Source: Calycina herbarum (Eukaryota; Ascomycota; Leotiomycetes; Helotiales; Pezizellaceae). From it: 64,000 nucleotides of DNA. Location of the stretch: contig LLEY01000005.1 of NCBI GenBank assembly GCA_001414485.1, positions 620,001 through 684,000 of the forward strand, written 5' to 3'. This document shows, in pieces, positions 1 to 11,691 of the stretch (its first letter is position 1; each line of letters starts with the position of its first letter). Made by a program: the position numbers and the translations under genes. The notes beneath the pieces are model-generated. The model saw only the letters and a program-made list of their open reading frames with translations, did no database searches and was not told the origin of the DNA.

Positions 1-285
1 TCAGATGTTGACAGGACCAAGATTTTAACTTTCCCTTCACTCCCAAAGCTTTAAAAAATTGCGAATACAGGACAGAACTACTTCTCGCAGGACGCAGAAA
101 AGGCAGCCTTATTGGTGTCACGAAACAGGCACAGCACAGAGCACAGCCTGCTCCAACAGCTTGACGCGATTCACGGATCACCGAAGACCCCGAACACGCC
201 ATACAAGGATCTAAATTGAATCTACCTAGGCATGCATCATTAACACCACGACACCTCTACCTCAACAGTTCAACAATCGAGCACG
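1..285. other. upstream region of the GPALPP gene
   Basis: No coding region is supported here. The stretch just before 286 is rich in CA/CT, as is usual for a fungal 5' leader, and probably carries the promoter and 5' UTR of the GPALPP-motif gene. I see no RNA gene or repeat. Confidence 0.4.
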
Positions 286-1422
286 ATGCCTCCCGTAGGC
301 CCCGAACTTCCTCCTCATCTCACAAAGCGCAAGCGCTCAATCGACGATAACGAAGGTCCCAATTCCCCGCCACACAAAATGCAAGCAGCTGCCCCACCAG
401 AGAAACGCGTTCTAGGACCTTCAATGCCACCGACCGCGAACCCAGACGAGGTCAATATCGACGATAGCTCAGATGATGACTGCGGGCCACTATTACCATC
501 TGCGAAGCCTCAGGGGCCAGCAAGAGTTGCAGGACCAACTATGCCAAGTGCACAAGTGAAAGGCCCAACATTACCTACAAGAGGCCCAGTAGGACCAACT
601 CTACCACCATCTACAAAACCCGATGAAGTAGACCTCAACGACAGCTCAGAAGATGATTTCGGTCCCTCCGCTGCAAAATCCAAACCCACAAAAGCCCCAA
701 GCCCTCCCCCAAAACGACGAGTCCTAGGTCCCGCCCCACCACCAGCACCCCTCTCCGAACGACCCCCTCAACCCGCAGACGAAGACGATTCCTCCTCAGA
801 CGACGACTTCGGTCCCTCCCTCCCACCAGCCCCTGGCTCAGCAGCAGAAACCCAATACCTCCTTGCCCTCTCCCTCGAAAAAGAACAAGAGGCCACGCGC
901 GCCGCCCTCCCCGCAAAACCCCAAAGAGACGAATGGATGCTGCTCCCCCCCTCAGACTCAGACTGGACCTCGCGCGTCGACCCCACGAAACTCAAAGCGC
1001 GGAAATTCGCATCTGGGAAGGGCTCCAAGGCGCCTGCGGAGAAAGGAGGAGGAATATCAGCACTCTGGACTGAAACACCGGATGAGAAACGGAAAAGGTT
1101 GCAAGATGAGATATTAGGACGGACGGAGGTATCGCTTAATTCGACTTCTAAGCCTAGTAAGACGCGGGTGGAGAGTAAAGAGGATATCGAGACGGAGAAG
1201 CGGATAAGGGAGTATAATGAGAAGAATCGGGGCTCCAGTCTCTTAGAGAAGAGGAAGAGGGAGGGAGGGCAGAAGGAGGAGGAGGATGATCCTAGTAAGA
1301 GGGGGTTTGATAGGGAGAAGGATATGGCACTTGGCGGACAGGTCAGTCGTGTCGCGAAGAAGGATATGTTGGCCAAAGCCGCGGATTTCGGGAGTCGATT
1401 CCAGAAGGGCAATTATTTGTGA
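286..1422 (+). CDS. GPALPP-motif / DUF3752 domain protein
   Basis: Single-exon gene of 378 residues, resembling animal GPALPP1. The N-terminal half carries the family's namesake short motif many times (GPELPP, GPSMPP, GPLLPS, GPTMPS, GPTLPT, GPTLPP, GPSLPP), alternating with acidic serine patches such as DDSSDDD. The C-terminal part from about residue 215 is basic and predicted helical, ends in a conserved-looking KADFGSRFQKG tail and matches the DUF3752 layout. No signal peptide or membrane segment is visible. The family is poorly characterised; a nuclear, possibly RNA-processing role is inferred from composition only. The first ATG follows a CA-rich leader. Codon use is C-rich in the 5' half and shifts to AG-rich in the charged 3' half. 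Identity of the family is fairly sure, function is not. Confidence 0.88.
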   Translation: MPPVGPELPPHLTKRKRSIDDNEGPNSPPHKMQAAAPPEKRVLGPSMPPTANPDEVNIDDSSDDDCGPLLPSAKPQGPARVAGPTMPSAQVKGPTLPTRGPVGPTLPPSTKPDEVDLNDSSEDDFGPSAAKSKPTKAPSPPPKRRVLGPAPPPAPLSERPPQPADEDDSSSDDDFGPSLPPAPGSAAETQYLLALSLEKEQEATRAALPAKPQRDEWMLLPPSDSDWTSRVDPTKLKARKFASGKGSKAPAEKGGGISALWTETPDEKRKRLQDEILGRTEVSLNSTSKPSKTRVESKEDIETEKRIREYNEKNRGSSLLEKRKREGGQKEEEDDPSKRGFDREKDMALGGQVSRVAKKDMLAKAADFGSRFQKGNYL

Positions 1423-2704
1423 ATAGCAGACAGGTTGGTATAGACGTGGTTGCTGTTGTGATATATAGGATAGGACATAACTCACTAAATAGGCAGAAGA
1501 GTTAAAAGCAATCGCAATCCACAGACCCAGGGATTGGAGAAAGGGGTCTGTCTCTGAGCTAACATCTGACAGAGAATGTGAGGATTTATGTTGGGGCATT
1601 ATAACAAGAAGCCATTTGACCTGATCACCCCACGTCGCAATATCGGAGAGCAAAGAACTTCGGAAAATAAAATCATGTAAAGTAGGAAAATAAAGTTCTC
1701 TATATTGTAATATGATACAAAAGACCTCGGATGAAATACAATACCTCTTCGTAAAATCATCTATATCTCTAAATTCTCCTACGTTTTGCAAAATCAATTT
1801 TCGACCATCAGATGAACTCGTAATATAGAAATGCCTAGTGTAGTAGAGAGTAATTGGGCTTTACTCTACCCTCCTCAACGGAATCGGGCCTTACTCAAAC
1901 ACTACTCGACCACTCGACTCTAAATTACCCCGAGTAACGTTGGGTAATTGAGTAATTTGGCATTACACTGAAAATGACATCTACGCTGACGATCTCTTAC
2001 TCCCGAGTACTCAGCCATTATGCTCATGTTCACCAGGAATTCACACGAGATCATCACTCGAGCAAAAGTCCAACCAGCTATAGATTTAGAATATTTGTAT
2101 TTGTAGTAGCGGTCCTGTCCAGATCCGAATCCTCACTATCAGAGAGTATCTCCCACCATTTATTCTACAAAAAAGCTCCCAAGCACACATCCAAAATATG
2201 CAATATACAGACGGGTGAGCTCAAGTTAAGCTTCTTTCCTTCCTTTCTCGGCCTTCTTCCTATCGAATCCATAAAAAGGCTCCTCCACCAGATCGATCCA
2301 CAGCCATTATTTTCCCACTCGTGGAGAGTAAATAATCGAGGGCATCAAATACCCCCAGTCATCCTTTCAAATAGATAACTGGCTAGTCCACATATCCCGA
2401 GATCGTATTCCCTCCAACGATCCAAATAAACCCCGACTAAAAAGAAAATCGAGTAAAAAAGCAAAATCGCTAATCGGACGGACAAAATAGGCGTGATGTG
2501 GTGGGAGTAGAAATAATCGTATCGTGGCGACTTTTTCCGGCGGTCGTGTACGGTCGCGAGTATCTTGATACATAGATATCATGCAGCGTGGGGAGGACGG
2601 CCAGGCGTAGAATGATGTTGTTTTGGGTATCTCAAATGACGGGAAGAAAATGGGCGTTGCTGCTCCCTGAGCACAACAAACTCATCAGAAAGCAAACATA
2701 GTAA
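1423..2704. other. intergenic region with a MITE-like remnant
   Basis: The stretch between the two convergent genes contains their 3' UTRs. Only short, unconvincing open frames occur. It holds a 135-bp transposon-like remnant at 1836-1970, described separately. The rest is AT-rich and featureless to the eye. Confidence 0.5.
1836..1970. mobile_element. short hAT-like MITE remnant
   Basis: A 135-bp element starting TAGTGTA and ending TTACACTG, so its ends are imperfect inverted repeats. The eight flanking bases match at 6 of 8 positions (GAAATGCC left, AAAATGAC right), as expected of an aged 8-bp target duplication. The interior is full of GAGTAA/TTACTC words and shares GAGTAACGTYGGG and GAGTAATTT near its right end with the better-preserved element at 43352-43787. 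It has no coding capacity. hAT assignment rests on the 8-bp duplication and CAGTG-like ends and is an inference. Confidence 0.5.
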
Positions 2705-4188
2705 TCATCGGATTACACCAGCTTCCAATTGTGAAGGTGTTGTCTGAGCAGGAACACCCTGTTCTACAGGTGTAGCCTGTTGCTGTTGCTGCCGGTTTCG
2801 GTTACGACCTGGTAGACGCATGGCCGGCATGCTGATTGAACTGAGGGGATTCCATCTTCTTGATGGGGTTGGAGCTGCCGCATTATCCGCCGATACATTG
2901 TTGGGCTCAGCGTTGGCGACATCTCCCTGAGCACGTCTATCCCTTCTACTCTGAGTTTGGGTGGGACTCTGCTCTCCTGGTGCTGGCTGAGCAGCACCAA
3001 ATCGGCCCCCGAAGGCGAGTCGACCAGGACGAATACTGGACCAATGTGTGCTGGCTGGTGCTTGTGGCATGTGGACTCTTGCTTCGCTTCTATTTCTTCT
3101 TGCCAACCGCTCAGCTTCCGCAGCCGCATCTCCTTCAGGTCGTGGTTTAGGGGTCCAATAGTCAGCTTTGCAAAGGGGACAGCATGCACGACGACTAGTT
3201 AACCAAGGATCTAAGCATCCGGCGTGGAAAGCATGGCCACAGGTCAATCCGCGAATATCATCGTCGTCTTCGAGGGTATCGATACAGATTGCGCAAGAGT
3301 CTCCGGGGTTAGTAAGAAGTTCAGGAGGTACGGCTGTATGGATATGATCATCCTCCTCATCTTCTTCTTCTTCGCTCGCAACAGTAGGGTGTTTATCAAC
3401 CGTACTTGCAGTAGTACGAACTTGCTCCAACTTGTTTTCGTCCGGTTTAGTGGTCGTCTCGTTCTCCTTTTCGACAGCGGCCGTCTCCATGCTCTTCCGG
3501 TCGCCAGATGATACTCGGGGGTTGTCCGAATTGGCGGTAGCAGGTCTGGTATTGATGGAATGTTTCGTTTCCACAGGTGATGATGGTGGGATAATGCCCT
3601 CGACTTCCCGTACACTGCCGGCTCGACTCGAAGGTGCGGTAACGCCGCCATTCGTTGGGAGACCTTCTCTTGCACGAGAAGCGACCCAGTTCTTGTATTT
3701 GGTCAATGGAAATCGCTCGTTGACCTCGTCCATTGTCATCAATTTCTTCTCTCGCCTTCGGCGGCGCGGATGGGGGTTCATGTCGTTCATGTTGATCGGA
3801 TCGACTTCCTCGCCGTTTCGCAATGCTCGATTGCGAGCATTGTAACGGAAGCAGTATTTAACACCCACGATAATCCTTTGCGTCACGTTAGCAACTAAAT
3901 CCATCTCTATGATCCGACGATGTCCAGGTCGACTTGTCCTTACCATAGATTCGTAAAGACGACACCAAAACCCAATGCCACGAAGAACAGTAGCGGCGAA
4001 CTTGTCGGTCCGCCGGATCCTGAGCTAGACATGGTGGGCGACGGTACGGCTGAAGTTGTCGAGACGGAAGTCTGGCTCTGGATAGGGGTTGGGTCGGCGG
4101 CGATACTTGACTGCGTCTGGCGTGCTTGAACAAGGCCTCTCTCAATGACTTGCAAGACCTCGACCACGGCTTGATTCACGATGGGCAT
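2705..4188 (-). CDS. membrane-anchored RING-H2 finger E3 ubiquitin ligase
   Basis: Two exons, 4188-3944 and 3875-2705, give 471 residues. The 68-bp intron has donor GTAAGG, a GCTAAC branch site and acceptor CAAAG. Joining restores an uninterrupted hydrophobic segment at about residues 65-90, read as one transmembrane helix. A basic stretch (PRRRRREKK) follows, then an acidic linker, then a RING-H2 domain at about residues 276-317 with the eight ligands spaced C-x2-C, C-x-H-x2-H-x2-C, C-x2-C (CAIC, CGHAFHAGC, CPLC). The tail is polar and low complexity, including a poly-Gln run. Such proteins are normally membrane ubiquitin ligases of the secretory or vacuolar system; substrate and compartment cannot be told. 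The N-terminal 64 residues are Ser/Thr-rich without a clear signal peptide. The start is the first ATG of the open frame. Confidence 0.85.
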
Positions 4189-4534
4189 CCTGAAGGTTGT
4201 ACTTGAGGTCTGGTACGACCCGTCACTGTGGGCAGGCGTTGGTGCGGCGTAGCGTGGAAGGAACGACTGGCTGATTGCAGCAAGCCGCTTGCGGTGTCAG
4301 GCTTCGGGGAGGCCTACGGTGCGGTGCTTGACCTCAACAATGTATCGACGACATTCGGATGCGAAAGGTCGTTGGTGATATGGTGATAGTGTTGAGGGTT
4401 CGTGTCGTGTCGTATTGTATCGATGAAAGACACCAAAGACGGTTTCGTCCTGTGGTAGGCCGGGTGCGCTGAATGGATTGGTGGACTGGCTGTTGGGGGG
4501 TGGGTTTGTGGCGGACGAGGCGGTTTAGGATGTT

Positions 4535-4561
4535 GGGTCAAAAGGGTCAAAAGGGTCAAAA
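4535..4561. repeat. tandem 9-mer GGGTCAAAA x3
   Basis: Three perfect head-to-tail copies of GGGTCAAAA, about 350 bp upstream of the RING gene start. No function can be inferred. Confidence 0.8.
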
Positions 4562-4771
4562 GAGACTGAGCGCGGGTTGGTGTGATTTCAGCGTGTTTTA
4601 CTGCCGATCCAAAAGCGGTTGCAGTTGCGGTAAGGAGGGAAGAAGGCTGGCACGAGTTCGGGGAAACACAAGGAACTTGAGAGTGGAAGAAGATTGCCGC
4701 CGCACACAACAATAATGATAATAATAATAGCGCCGACGAGAATGTGACGATACGATGAATGTTTGAGGGTT

Positions 4772-4801
4772 GGAGGAGGAGGAGGAGGAGGAGGAGGAGG
4801 A
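4772..4801. repeat. (GGA)10 microsatellite
   Basis: Ten uninterrupted GGA units followed by a degenerate GA-rich tail. The run explains the spurious poly-Glu, poly-Gly and poly-Ser open frames around it. Confidence 0.85.
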
Positions 4802-6552
4802 GAGGAGAGGAGTACAAAATGCAGGAGGATGGAGTCGGTTCTTCAAGAGTGGCAGCACTGGCAGGATACATACTTACAGCACAATCGATTTCCCCTCGCA
4901 GAGTCCGGGGATCTTGCCCGGTCTTGTTCAGGGTTATTCACAGCCTGCGCGTGCGCAGCCAGCTTTCCATTCACTTGAGACCAATGAAGTTGCTTCTCCC
5001 TCCACTTTCTTCGGTCGGCTCACTGCCCTGTAAGATCTTAGATTTTGGTGGCATTCTGTTACATTTCTACAGTATCCTCCAAAATGCTCGATTAAAGTAT
5101 TGCAAGCTATCTACATTGTCCGGAAAACTATGAGCGGATTCTTCGGTAAAGACGTCAATAGCGTCCATAGCGTCCATAGCTACCACCTTCATTACTCGAG
5201 CCTCAAGGAACTTGATCGTTATTTGGCAGACAATCGTAAATGCAGCGTGCAGCAAGAAAACAATTCCAAGGCTAGCGTAAACCTGATTTGTATTTTTCTG
5301 GATCCGCCTGCTGCTTTCAACCTCCTCCGGATGATGGCGCCAGCCACCTAGCAAGCGACGTTGAACTTCTGGAGACCTGCCTTGGCAGGGGTGGCAAAGA
5401 AGCGTGGTGAGTGTGACCCGAATCAGTTGCGACTGCGGATGCTTATCATTCGGTTATCATAAGAATATAAGAATATCGTATGGAAACAATTGCAATTGGA
5501 GCTGTGACGAAGGATGAGGGTAATATGCTTCCGACGAGGCCGTGGAGGATTATTGACTACGTATTCTCCGCATTCTCGGCTTGACCATTCTATCGGCATC
5601 CCACTACTTACCTGCCGAAACTAGAAACCGAGTAGCACAGCATTCTCATCCTCGCGACATTCGAAATACGGTCTGCTCCGTACAGGGTCGAGAGGGTAAA
5701 CACCTCAGAAACATGGATGGATCAGGAGTTGAGTCAGCTCTTTGTCTAACCGACAACAAAGGACTGCACTGCTTCTCCTTGTCACAACACCCAACCTCGC
5801 CTCCCGCCACTTCTCTCAACGGCTCCCAGCTTTTGATTTGATTTGCAAAGGACGCGCTGCTATGATCACCTAGTGCATACTTGTACCGCTTTTCATGCGG
5901 TCTTCGTATTTGGAGGTTCAGATGAACTGTCAAAGTTCTTGCCGAAGCAAACTGAACCCGCTGACCAACGAAGCTTGTCTGACGTCCTACTAGGGTTGCC
6001 AAAAGAAGAAAACTTGATGGTTCATGTTTAGACACGAAGATCTTTCATGCTGTATCTCGCACCCAATCCCATCCGCCACCGAAGGTGTAGCGACATGGTG
6101 CGGACCGCTGGCGTTCATGTCATTGTTTACGGGGTGATCCAGTACAACATTTCATGCGGCTAATAATAGAAAATATATTGCCAGTCCAATTTTGCAAAAG
6201 AGAATCTTGAATAAAGTTCTTCCGGAGCGATTCACTTGAAACCTCGAATTTCAAATCATCTTCAAGGGTCAGGGTCCGAAAATGAAGGGATTCAGAAGAG
6301 AGAATCGGGTGATGATCTTTCCCGCCACTTGACCCACCGCGCGTATCTTGCAATTAAGCTTTCCTTCCTTTCTCCTCACCAGCCTTTCTCCAGTGCTGTC
6401 AGCCAGCCATCACAATTTGTCTTTCCCCCCTGTAGATTGCATTGCGACGACATTTTCCGCATCTTCCTCCGCAAAGAACTTCGTCCGCACGTCCCTTTTT
6501 ACCCTAGCGGTCGATCACTTTGACCTCATGAGATCCATCTCACCAAATCTTC

Positions 6553-6708
6553 ATGCCGAGAAATATCATCCCACGCCAACCAACGACCACCATCCCAGCC
6601 GGCTATCGAGAGAAGATCGCGGCACTCAGAAATAACACCACCTTCTTCAATTCACGACACGTGCGCATTATCCAAAAGATAGTGGACAATTTGGATTGCC
6701 CATTTTAG
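6553..6708 (+). CDS. possible 51-residue small ORF
   Basis: An ATG-to-TAG frame of 51 codons ends about 120 bp before the cyclophilin start. The peptide is basic and looks protein-like (starts MPRNIIPRQP, ends DNLDCPF), with no signal peptide or membrane segment. It could be an upstream ORF in the cyclophilin leader, a small independent gene, or chance. I recognise no family. Confidence 0.2.
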   Translation: MPRNIIPRQPTTTIPAGYREKIAALRNNTTFFNSRHVRIIQKIVDNLDCPF

Positions 6709-6826
6709 GCATTTCAAGGGATCTTTTCTTCACGGGTCGTTATACATCCGCGTACGGCTGAGAATCAAAAAATATTAGGAAGCACCGTCGTGTCACACTG
6801 TATTTTCTTTTAATAATACTAAAAGC

Positions 6827-7779
6827 ATGGCGCCCACACAGCTCCCCGCTTCAGGCAACCCGCTGTATGTTTTGTCCCCTCTTTTTTTAGCCATGCGAGC
6901 TGTGAAAGCTTGTACAAACCGAGCACAAGATGTCACGAGATCCTTCACTAACACAACGTCTTTAGTGTATTCTTTGATATCACCCTGGGAGGTTAGTAAT
7001 CATTCTCATCACATTTCTCCCCGTCATTTCTCGATCCTCTACCGGGATCTCTGCACCAAGAGATCACCCTCCTTCTGCCCGTTTCGATCAAGCTACATCC
7101 ACGTGATAATCACTCTCGAATATCAAACGCACCCCAGTTTCACAAAACTAACCCACTCGAAATAGGAGAACCACTGGGCAGAATCCAATTCGAACTCTTC
7201 GCCGATGTCGTACCAAAGACTGCCGAGAACTTCCGTCAATTCTGTACTGGCGAGACGAAGAACCATCTCGGTCGTCCACAGGGATATAAAGGAAGCAAGT
7301 TTCATAGAATCGTAAGCTTATCTCTCCTCGTGTTCGTTTTGAAGGAAGAACTAGATTGATATTGGATATATACTGATATAAATATGAATCTAGATTAAAG
7401 ATTTCATGTGTCAAGGAGGCGATTTCCTAAATGGCGATGGTACCGGTTCAACCTGTATCTATGGATTGAAGACTTTCGACGACGAGAATTTTGAGAGGAA
7501 ACATAACGAACCGGGTTTGCTTTCTATGGCTGTAAGCTCTCACCTTCCCTTCTCTCTCGCCAATCTAACATAAACCAGAACGCAGGACCAAACGGCAACG
7601 GCTCCCAATTCTTCATCACCACAGTTCCTACCCCCTTCCTAGACGGAAAACACGTCGTCTTTGGAAAGGTAGTCGATGGGATGAACGTCGTTCGGAAGAT
7701 GGAGAATACCAAAACGGGATATCGCGGAAGAGAGGTGCCGAATTTGGATGTGACTATCAGTCAATGTGGGGAGATGTAA
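6827..7779 (+). CDS. cyclophilin H-type peptidyl-prolyl isomerase
   Basis: Five exons: 6827-6864, 6966-6991, 7166-7311, 7394-7531 and 7579-7779, giving 182 residues. All junctions have GT..AG ends and keep the cyclophilin fold in frame. The second exon is only 26 nt. The product is a single cyclophilin domain with no signal peptide. Visible hallmarks are [23 protein letters not shown], the active-site region [22 protein letters not shown] and the HVVFGKV strand, ending SQCGEM. The FFD start and the SQCGEM end are those of cyclophilin H (snucyp-20), which associates with the U4/U6 snRNP; that assignment is by memory of the family and could be confused with other small cyclophilins. It catalyses cis-trans isomerisation of prolyl bonds in nucleus or cytosol. 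Confidence 0.9.
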
Positions 7780-10089
7780 GCCTCTGGGTATGGAATCAAA
7801 AAGCAATAAAACCCTGCATTTACGGCCTTGAAATTAAGCGTTTTTTTTTTTTTTTTTTTTTTTTTTTTGACAAGTTCTTGATGCCCTGTGATTGATGGAA
7901 ATGATAGGATGGGGGGTTTGAGTGTGGGGGATTGGAAGTGGTAAAACTTTTATTGTTTAGGGGATCAAACGCGGGGAATTCTTTCCTGCTTGGAAGGATT
8001 GGATCTTCGCCCCTCTCGCTTGGGAGATTTGGACTCATTCTGACTGGAAGATCTCTGAAACGGGTCTTCTCATCTATACGAAGCGGCTCTTACGCGTTCC
8101 TTGAACTTCCTTCGTTCTACGGGAATATCTAGATTCCGAAGTTGAGGGTTCTCGGAAAGATTATGAGGTGTTGTTATTGGAGTTGATTCATTTTTTGGTC
8201 CTGGTCTCCGGGAGTTTGAAGCTCAAGGACTATTACAATAGGGTGGTCTTGACAGCGTCTCAACTTTGCAATCAACGATGAGTCACTTCCAAGGGATTTC
8301 TTCTGAAGTTGTAGATGCAAAGGTTTTTGTTATTATACATGCTGAAAGAGACTCTTGCAGAAGGTGTGAAACAACTAATCAGGGTATAATATTTACGAAA
8401 AGCTGAAGGCTGTTGTTTCCAATCATGCGAAGTTACCTTGTTTGATAAACTCGAATATCATCTTAGGCTCGTGATGAATTAGACCGTGATTAGAGATACG
8501 TAGGAAATTCCAGAACCTAAATTACAAAAGAACTTGAGAAGTTAAACGAACTCTGGAGAAGTGGGAGATTGTAAGTGTTCCAGTGAACTCTTCCTTAGTA
8601 TCTAGCGTACCTCGCCAAGTCGGTACGTCCTTCTTTGAAGTAAACCAATTCCACTGTTCCATCGGACGGTATTTACCATTTTTGTTATACTCTTCATTTA
8701 TTTTAAAGCTTTCACTTAGACCTCGGAATCTCTACAGAGTTAAACTGATTTCCCGGTTCTTAAAGAAAAGTAAGTTTCTTGTTAACTGTACCAACGCACA
8801 CTTGACAAAATCCAAAAGCGAAAGCAAGAGCAAAAAACGATCACCGTAAATCCAGATGTGGCACCTCTTCCTTACTTAAAGAGAACCGGCAAGTTCAGAC
8901 GGAGAATTATGTAAGTATTTCCAGACTCTGCTTAAAGATTCAAGCTCCCTCTACAAACACACATATTCCACGTATTGTAGTTCTTCGTGGATGACAAACA
9001 TTGAGAGAAGGGCTTGAGGGGTATAAGAAGAAACTAGTTGCACTGGCACTGCCCTTAACCGGGATTTTCTTCAGAGGTGAGCCCCGCGATGATGGCCTTG
9101 ATTTACTTAGGTTTTAGGATGAGTATAACAACTCCGCCTACAAAGCATTTACATCCCCCAAAAGGTATTCTTATGAATATCATACCTTCATACTCCGAGA
9201 GGTGAGTAGGTGAGTACAGAACGCTCATATATATAGGTGAGAAGGACTACATATAAGTGACAGAACCACTCTCGTATCAGATCAAGTCTATCTTTGACCG
9301 AAAATGTCATTTTCATGACCCCGAGAAATCAGAAGTCGAATCTCAAGGTTAGCCAAAAAATTTGACACGAGTTATGTTACTACGCTAGGCGCTCTCAAAG
9401 TTGTAATAGCTATAAAATTATATAACAGGGAAGAAAATATTCCGAAACCAAACTCTCATCTTGGAAATTTCGGTTTACTTTCTTGATACTTTCGCCGAAG
9501 GAAGTAAAACAAACCTTGCTGCCTCTTAAGAATTCGCTTAGCGATGAATATCTCTTTCCTAATGAAGGGAAACTGATGGGCTACCCTTTCAAGCAGATAG
9601 CGCAAGATGTATCAATACTTCGTCAATAGCGGGGATAGCAGCTGCTTATATGGTGAGGTTTATCTACGGCTCTGGGGAAATGCGTTGGTGGAAACAATAA
9701 ATGCATCGTCTCAAGTTTCTTGACGTCGTTTCAAGGCCCACCCGCTACTTTCAATACGAGTAGTATAATTTTAAGAAAATGCTCTTCTCATAACCTATCA
9801 CGTTTTGCAGCTCTAAATTGTATACAATTGGTGTCCCTTTTTCTTGTATACCCTTATTTTGATTTCTACATCTACAGCGAAATACATCTGTGAAAATTCT
9901 AGTCGTCGTTCCAGATACTTGATAAAAAGCTTCATATCAGAAGCTTCGAATAATCAAACAAAAAGACTTATAAACCATCCAGGAAATGAAACGTAATAAC
10001 CGGATGCAACAGCACACTATACTTATACATAGCAGAAAATTTTCAGGTCAACAATAAAAACAATATCAACAGGGTATTCATTGTATTGA
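7780..10089. other. intergenic region, AT-rich
   Basis: About 2.3 kb between the cyclophilin and the NDUFAF7-like gene, which converge here. It starts with a 28-T run in the cyclophilin 3' region. Beyond that I find no frame with protein-like composition, no RNA gene and no clear repeat. The sequence is AT-rich with many stops in all frames, as in decayed or neutral DNA. Confidence 0.4.
7841..7868. repeat. poly(T)28 tract
   Basis: Twenty-eight consecutive T about 60 bp after the cyclophilin stop codon. It may lie within or just after the 3' UTR. It could also be the tail of a retroposed sequence on the opposite strand, but I see no target duplication to support that. Confidence 0.85.
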
Positions 10090-11691
10090 CTAAACAGTAG
10101 TCAGAACGCTGGCATTCTTATACCATGTCAACAGAGGGTTATCCCCATTCTTCGTCTCCGTTTCTTCCACATACGCCCATCTCCTCAAAAACTCCTCGTG
10201 CGTCAAAACTCTCGTGAGCTTACCAGTTATCGCCATATACATCTGTTCCATGACACAGAAATCTGTTGGGAACAAGATATCGAAATATCCCTGATGTACC
10301 TAGTTCTCATGTCAGCTCATTTCCAAATCATGGAAAATAGGGGTAGGGACTTACAAATGGTGTCGAAACCGGTACAGTCCTCCTCCGATACCTAGTTTGT
10401 ACAACCGGTGCATTAACACCCCTAATCGTATCCGGTAAGTCATGGAAATCACTAGTAACCATTCGATGAGCCGGGAAATATTTCGCCAGAATATCAAAGA
10501 ATTGCATCAACCTCGTAGGGATATATTCCGGATCACTCAAATTTGGTGAAAAAGGAAGGGCATTCTTCAGACTCCTCAAAACTTTGCTTTGGTTTAGAGG
10601 ATGGGGATATCTTCCTCCTGTAGCTGCATGTCTTACTCGCAAAAACCGAGAGGCAACGGGATCGATTACTGGGGAGTAGAAATCATAGAATTCCCCGTTG
10701 GAGTCGATGAGGACTGTACTTTGTAACGGCTCCTCAGTCTCGGGGTTGTATCGAATTGCGTCGTGGGCGAAATTATCGAAAACTTCCATGGCTAGGAAGA
10801 AACAGGGTTCTGGGACGACTTGGTTCCATTCAAATATGGATTTGTTTATAATTTCCACCTTTGAAGCATGCCCCTTCGATTTCGCATTTCGCAACATTTG
10901 GGAAGCTTGGAGTTTTGCTAAACTCGTGGAGATTTCGATGATCTTGAATTTCGTCCGGTTGTAGACGTCGGGCTCGGTGTCTCGTATGTAGTCTAGAATG
11001 TTGAGCATGAGGGTTCCGTTTCCTGCTCCCATTTCGTAGATTATGAGGTCGTGGTATGGGTATTGTGATAATTTGTAATTCTCCACTAGATATCGAGCAA
11101 TTGATTCTCCATAGTAGGGTCGGAAAAGCTCGGTAGGTGTATGCCAAAGTTGTCGAGTCTCGTTCGGTTCCTTTGCATCCAATTTATCCTCAAACTCCGT
11201 ATATCTCTGTCCCATTAAACGATGGAATTCCGACTCGTCCTGGAGCTCATTGAAATCGAAGGGTTCGCCGGGTGTGAAAATAACGACTTGTTTCGAAAAG
11301 TACCCGTATGACGGGTTGTACAGAGAATCTGCGGAGAGGTCAGAATAGGAATTAATATTTCCGGGAAGTAAATACCTTCAATAAAGTCTCGGGTTAACAT
11401 TTTGACACGTCTCGGACGTTCCCTCCGCCCTCTAAGCTGGTCCGCCGTCACCATTGGGTATTTCTCGTATTCCTGTGCCATATCCGCTGGAAATGATTCC
11501 ATCCTCTGCTGCCAATGACTCTCGCTGCTATCTCCTGACGGTTCGACGGCTTGCCGACTTGCCATACATCTGATCTGCTGGCGGCGCGCATAATGGGCGC
11601 GCGCTGGTATTGAGGCGCTGGGGCGTATTGATTGGCATGGTCGATGTGTGAAGAGTTGTCTAAACAACCTCGAGATAATTGGAGAGTCCAT
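10090..11691 (-). CDS. NDUFAF7/MidA-family mitochondrial methyltransferase
   Basis: Three exons: 11691-11376, 11328-10355 and 10299-10090, giving 499 residues. The introns are 47 and 55 bp. The product belongs to the DUF185/MidA family, whose animal member NDUFAF7 dimethylates an arginine of a complex I subunit during assembly. Visible are the family entry region (SLYNPSYGYFSKQ), the SAM-binding loop EMGAGNGTL, and the C-terminal QGYFDILFPTDF region after the last intron. The N terminus (MDSPIISRLFRQLFTHR, then several Arg and no acidic residue until later) looks like a mitochondrial presequence, so I start at 11691. An in-frame ATG at 11763 would add 24 residues without presequence character. 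It shares a 180-bp intergenic space with the divergent cysteine synthase gene. Confidence 0.88.

Larger units (their letters stand above)
4189..6826. other. long intergenic region
   Basis: About 2.6 kb between the divergent RING and cyclophilin genes. It contains two simple repeats (listed separately) and a small open frame at 6553-6708 that could be a leader peptide or a small gene. The open frames at 4314-4871 reflect CT/GA-rich sequence and look non-coding. Promoters of both flanking genes must lie here, but I recognise no specific site. Confidence 0.4.

Noticed and set aside
4314..4871. Leu/Ser-rich open frame upstream of the RING gene
   Set aside because: It is produced by the GGA/TCC microsatellite and CT-rich sequence; no domain pattern.
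5646..6035. 129-codon frame on the minus strand
   Set aside because: No recognisable motif, overlapping frames on the other strand equally long, no splice or promoter support.
7841..7868. Retroposon tail
   Set aside because: A 28-T run alone is not enough; no target duplication or related element body was found beside it.
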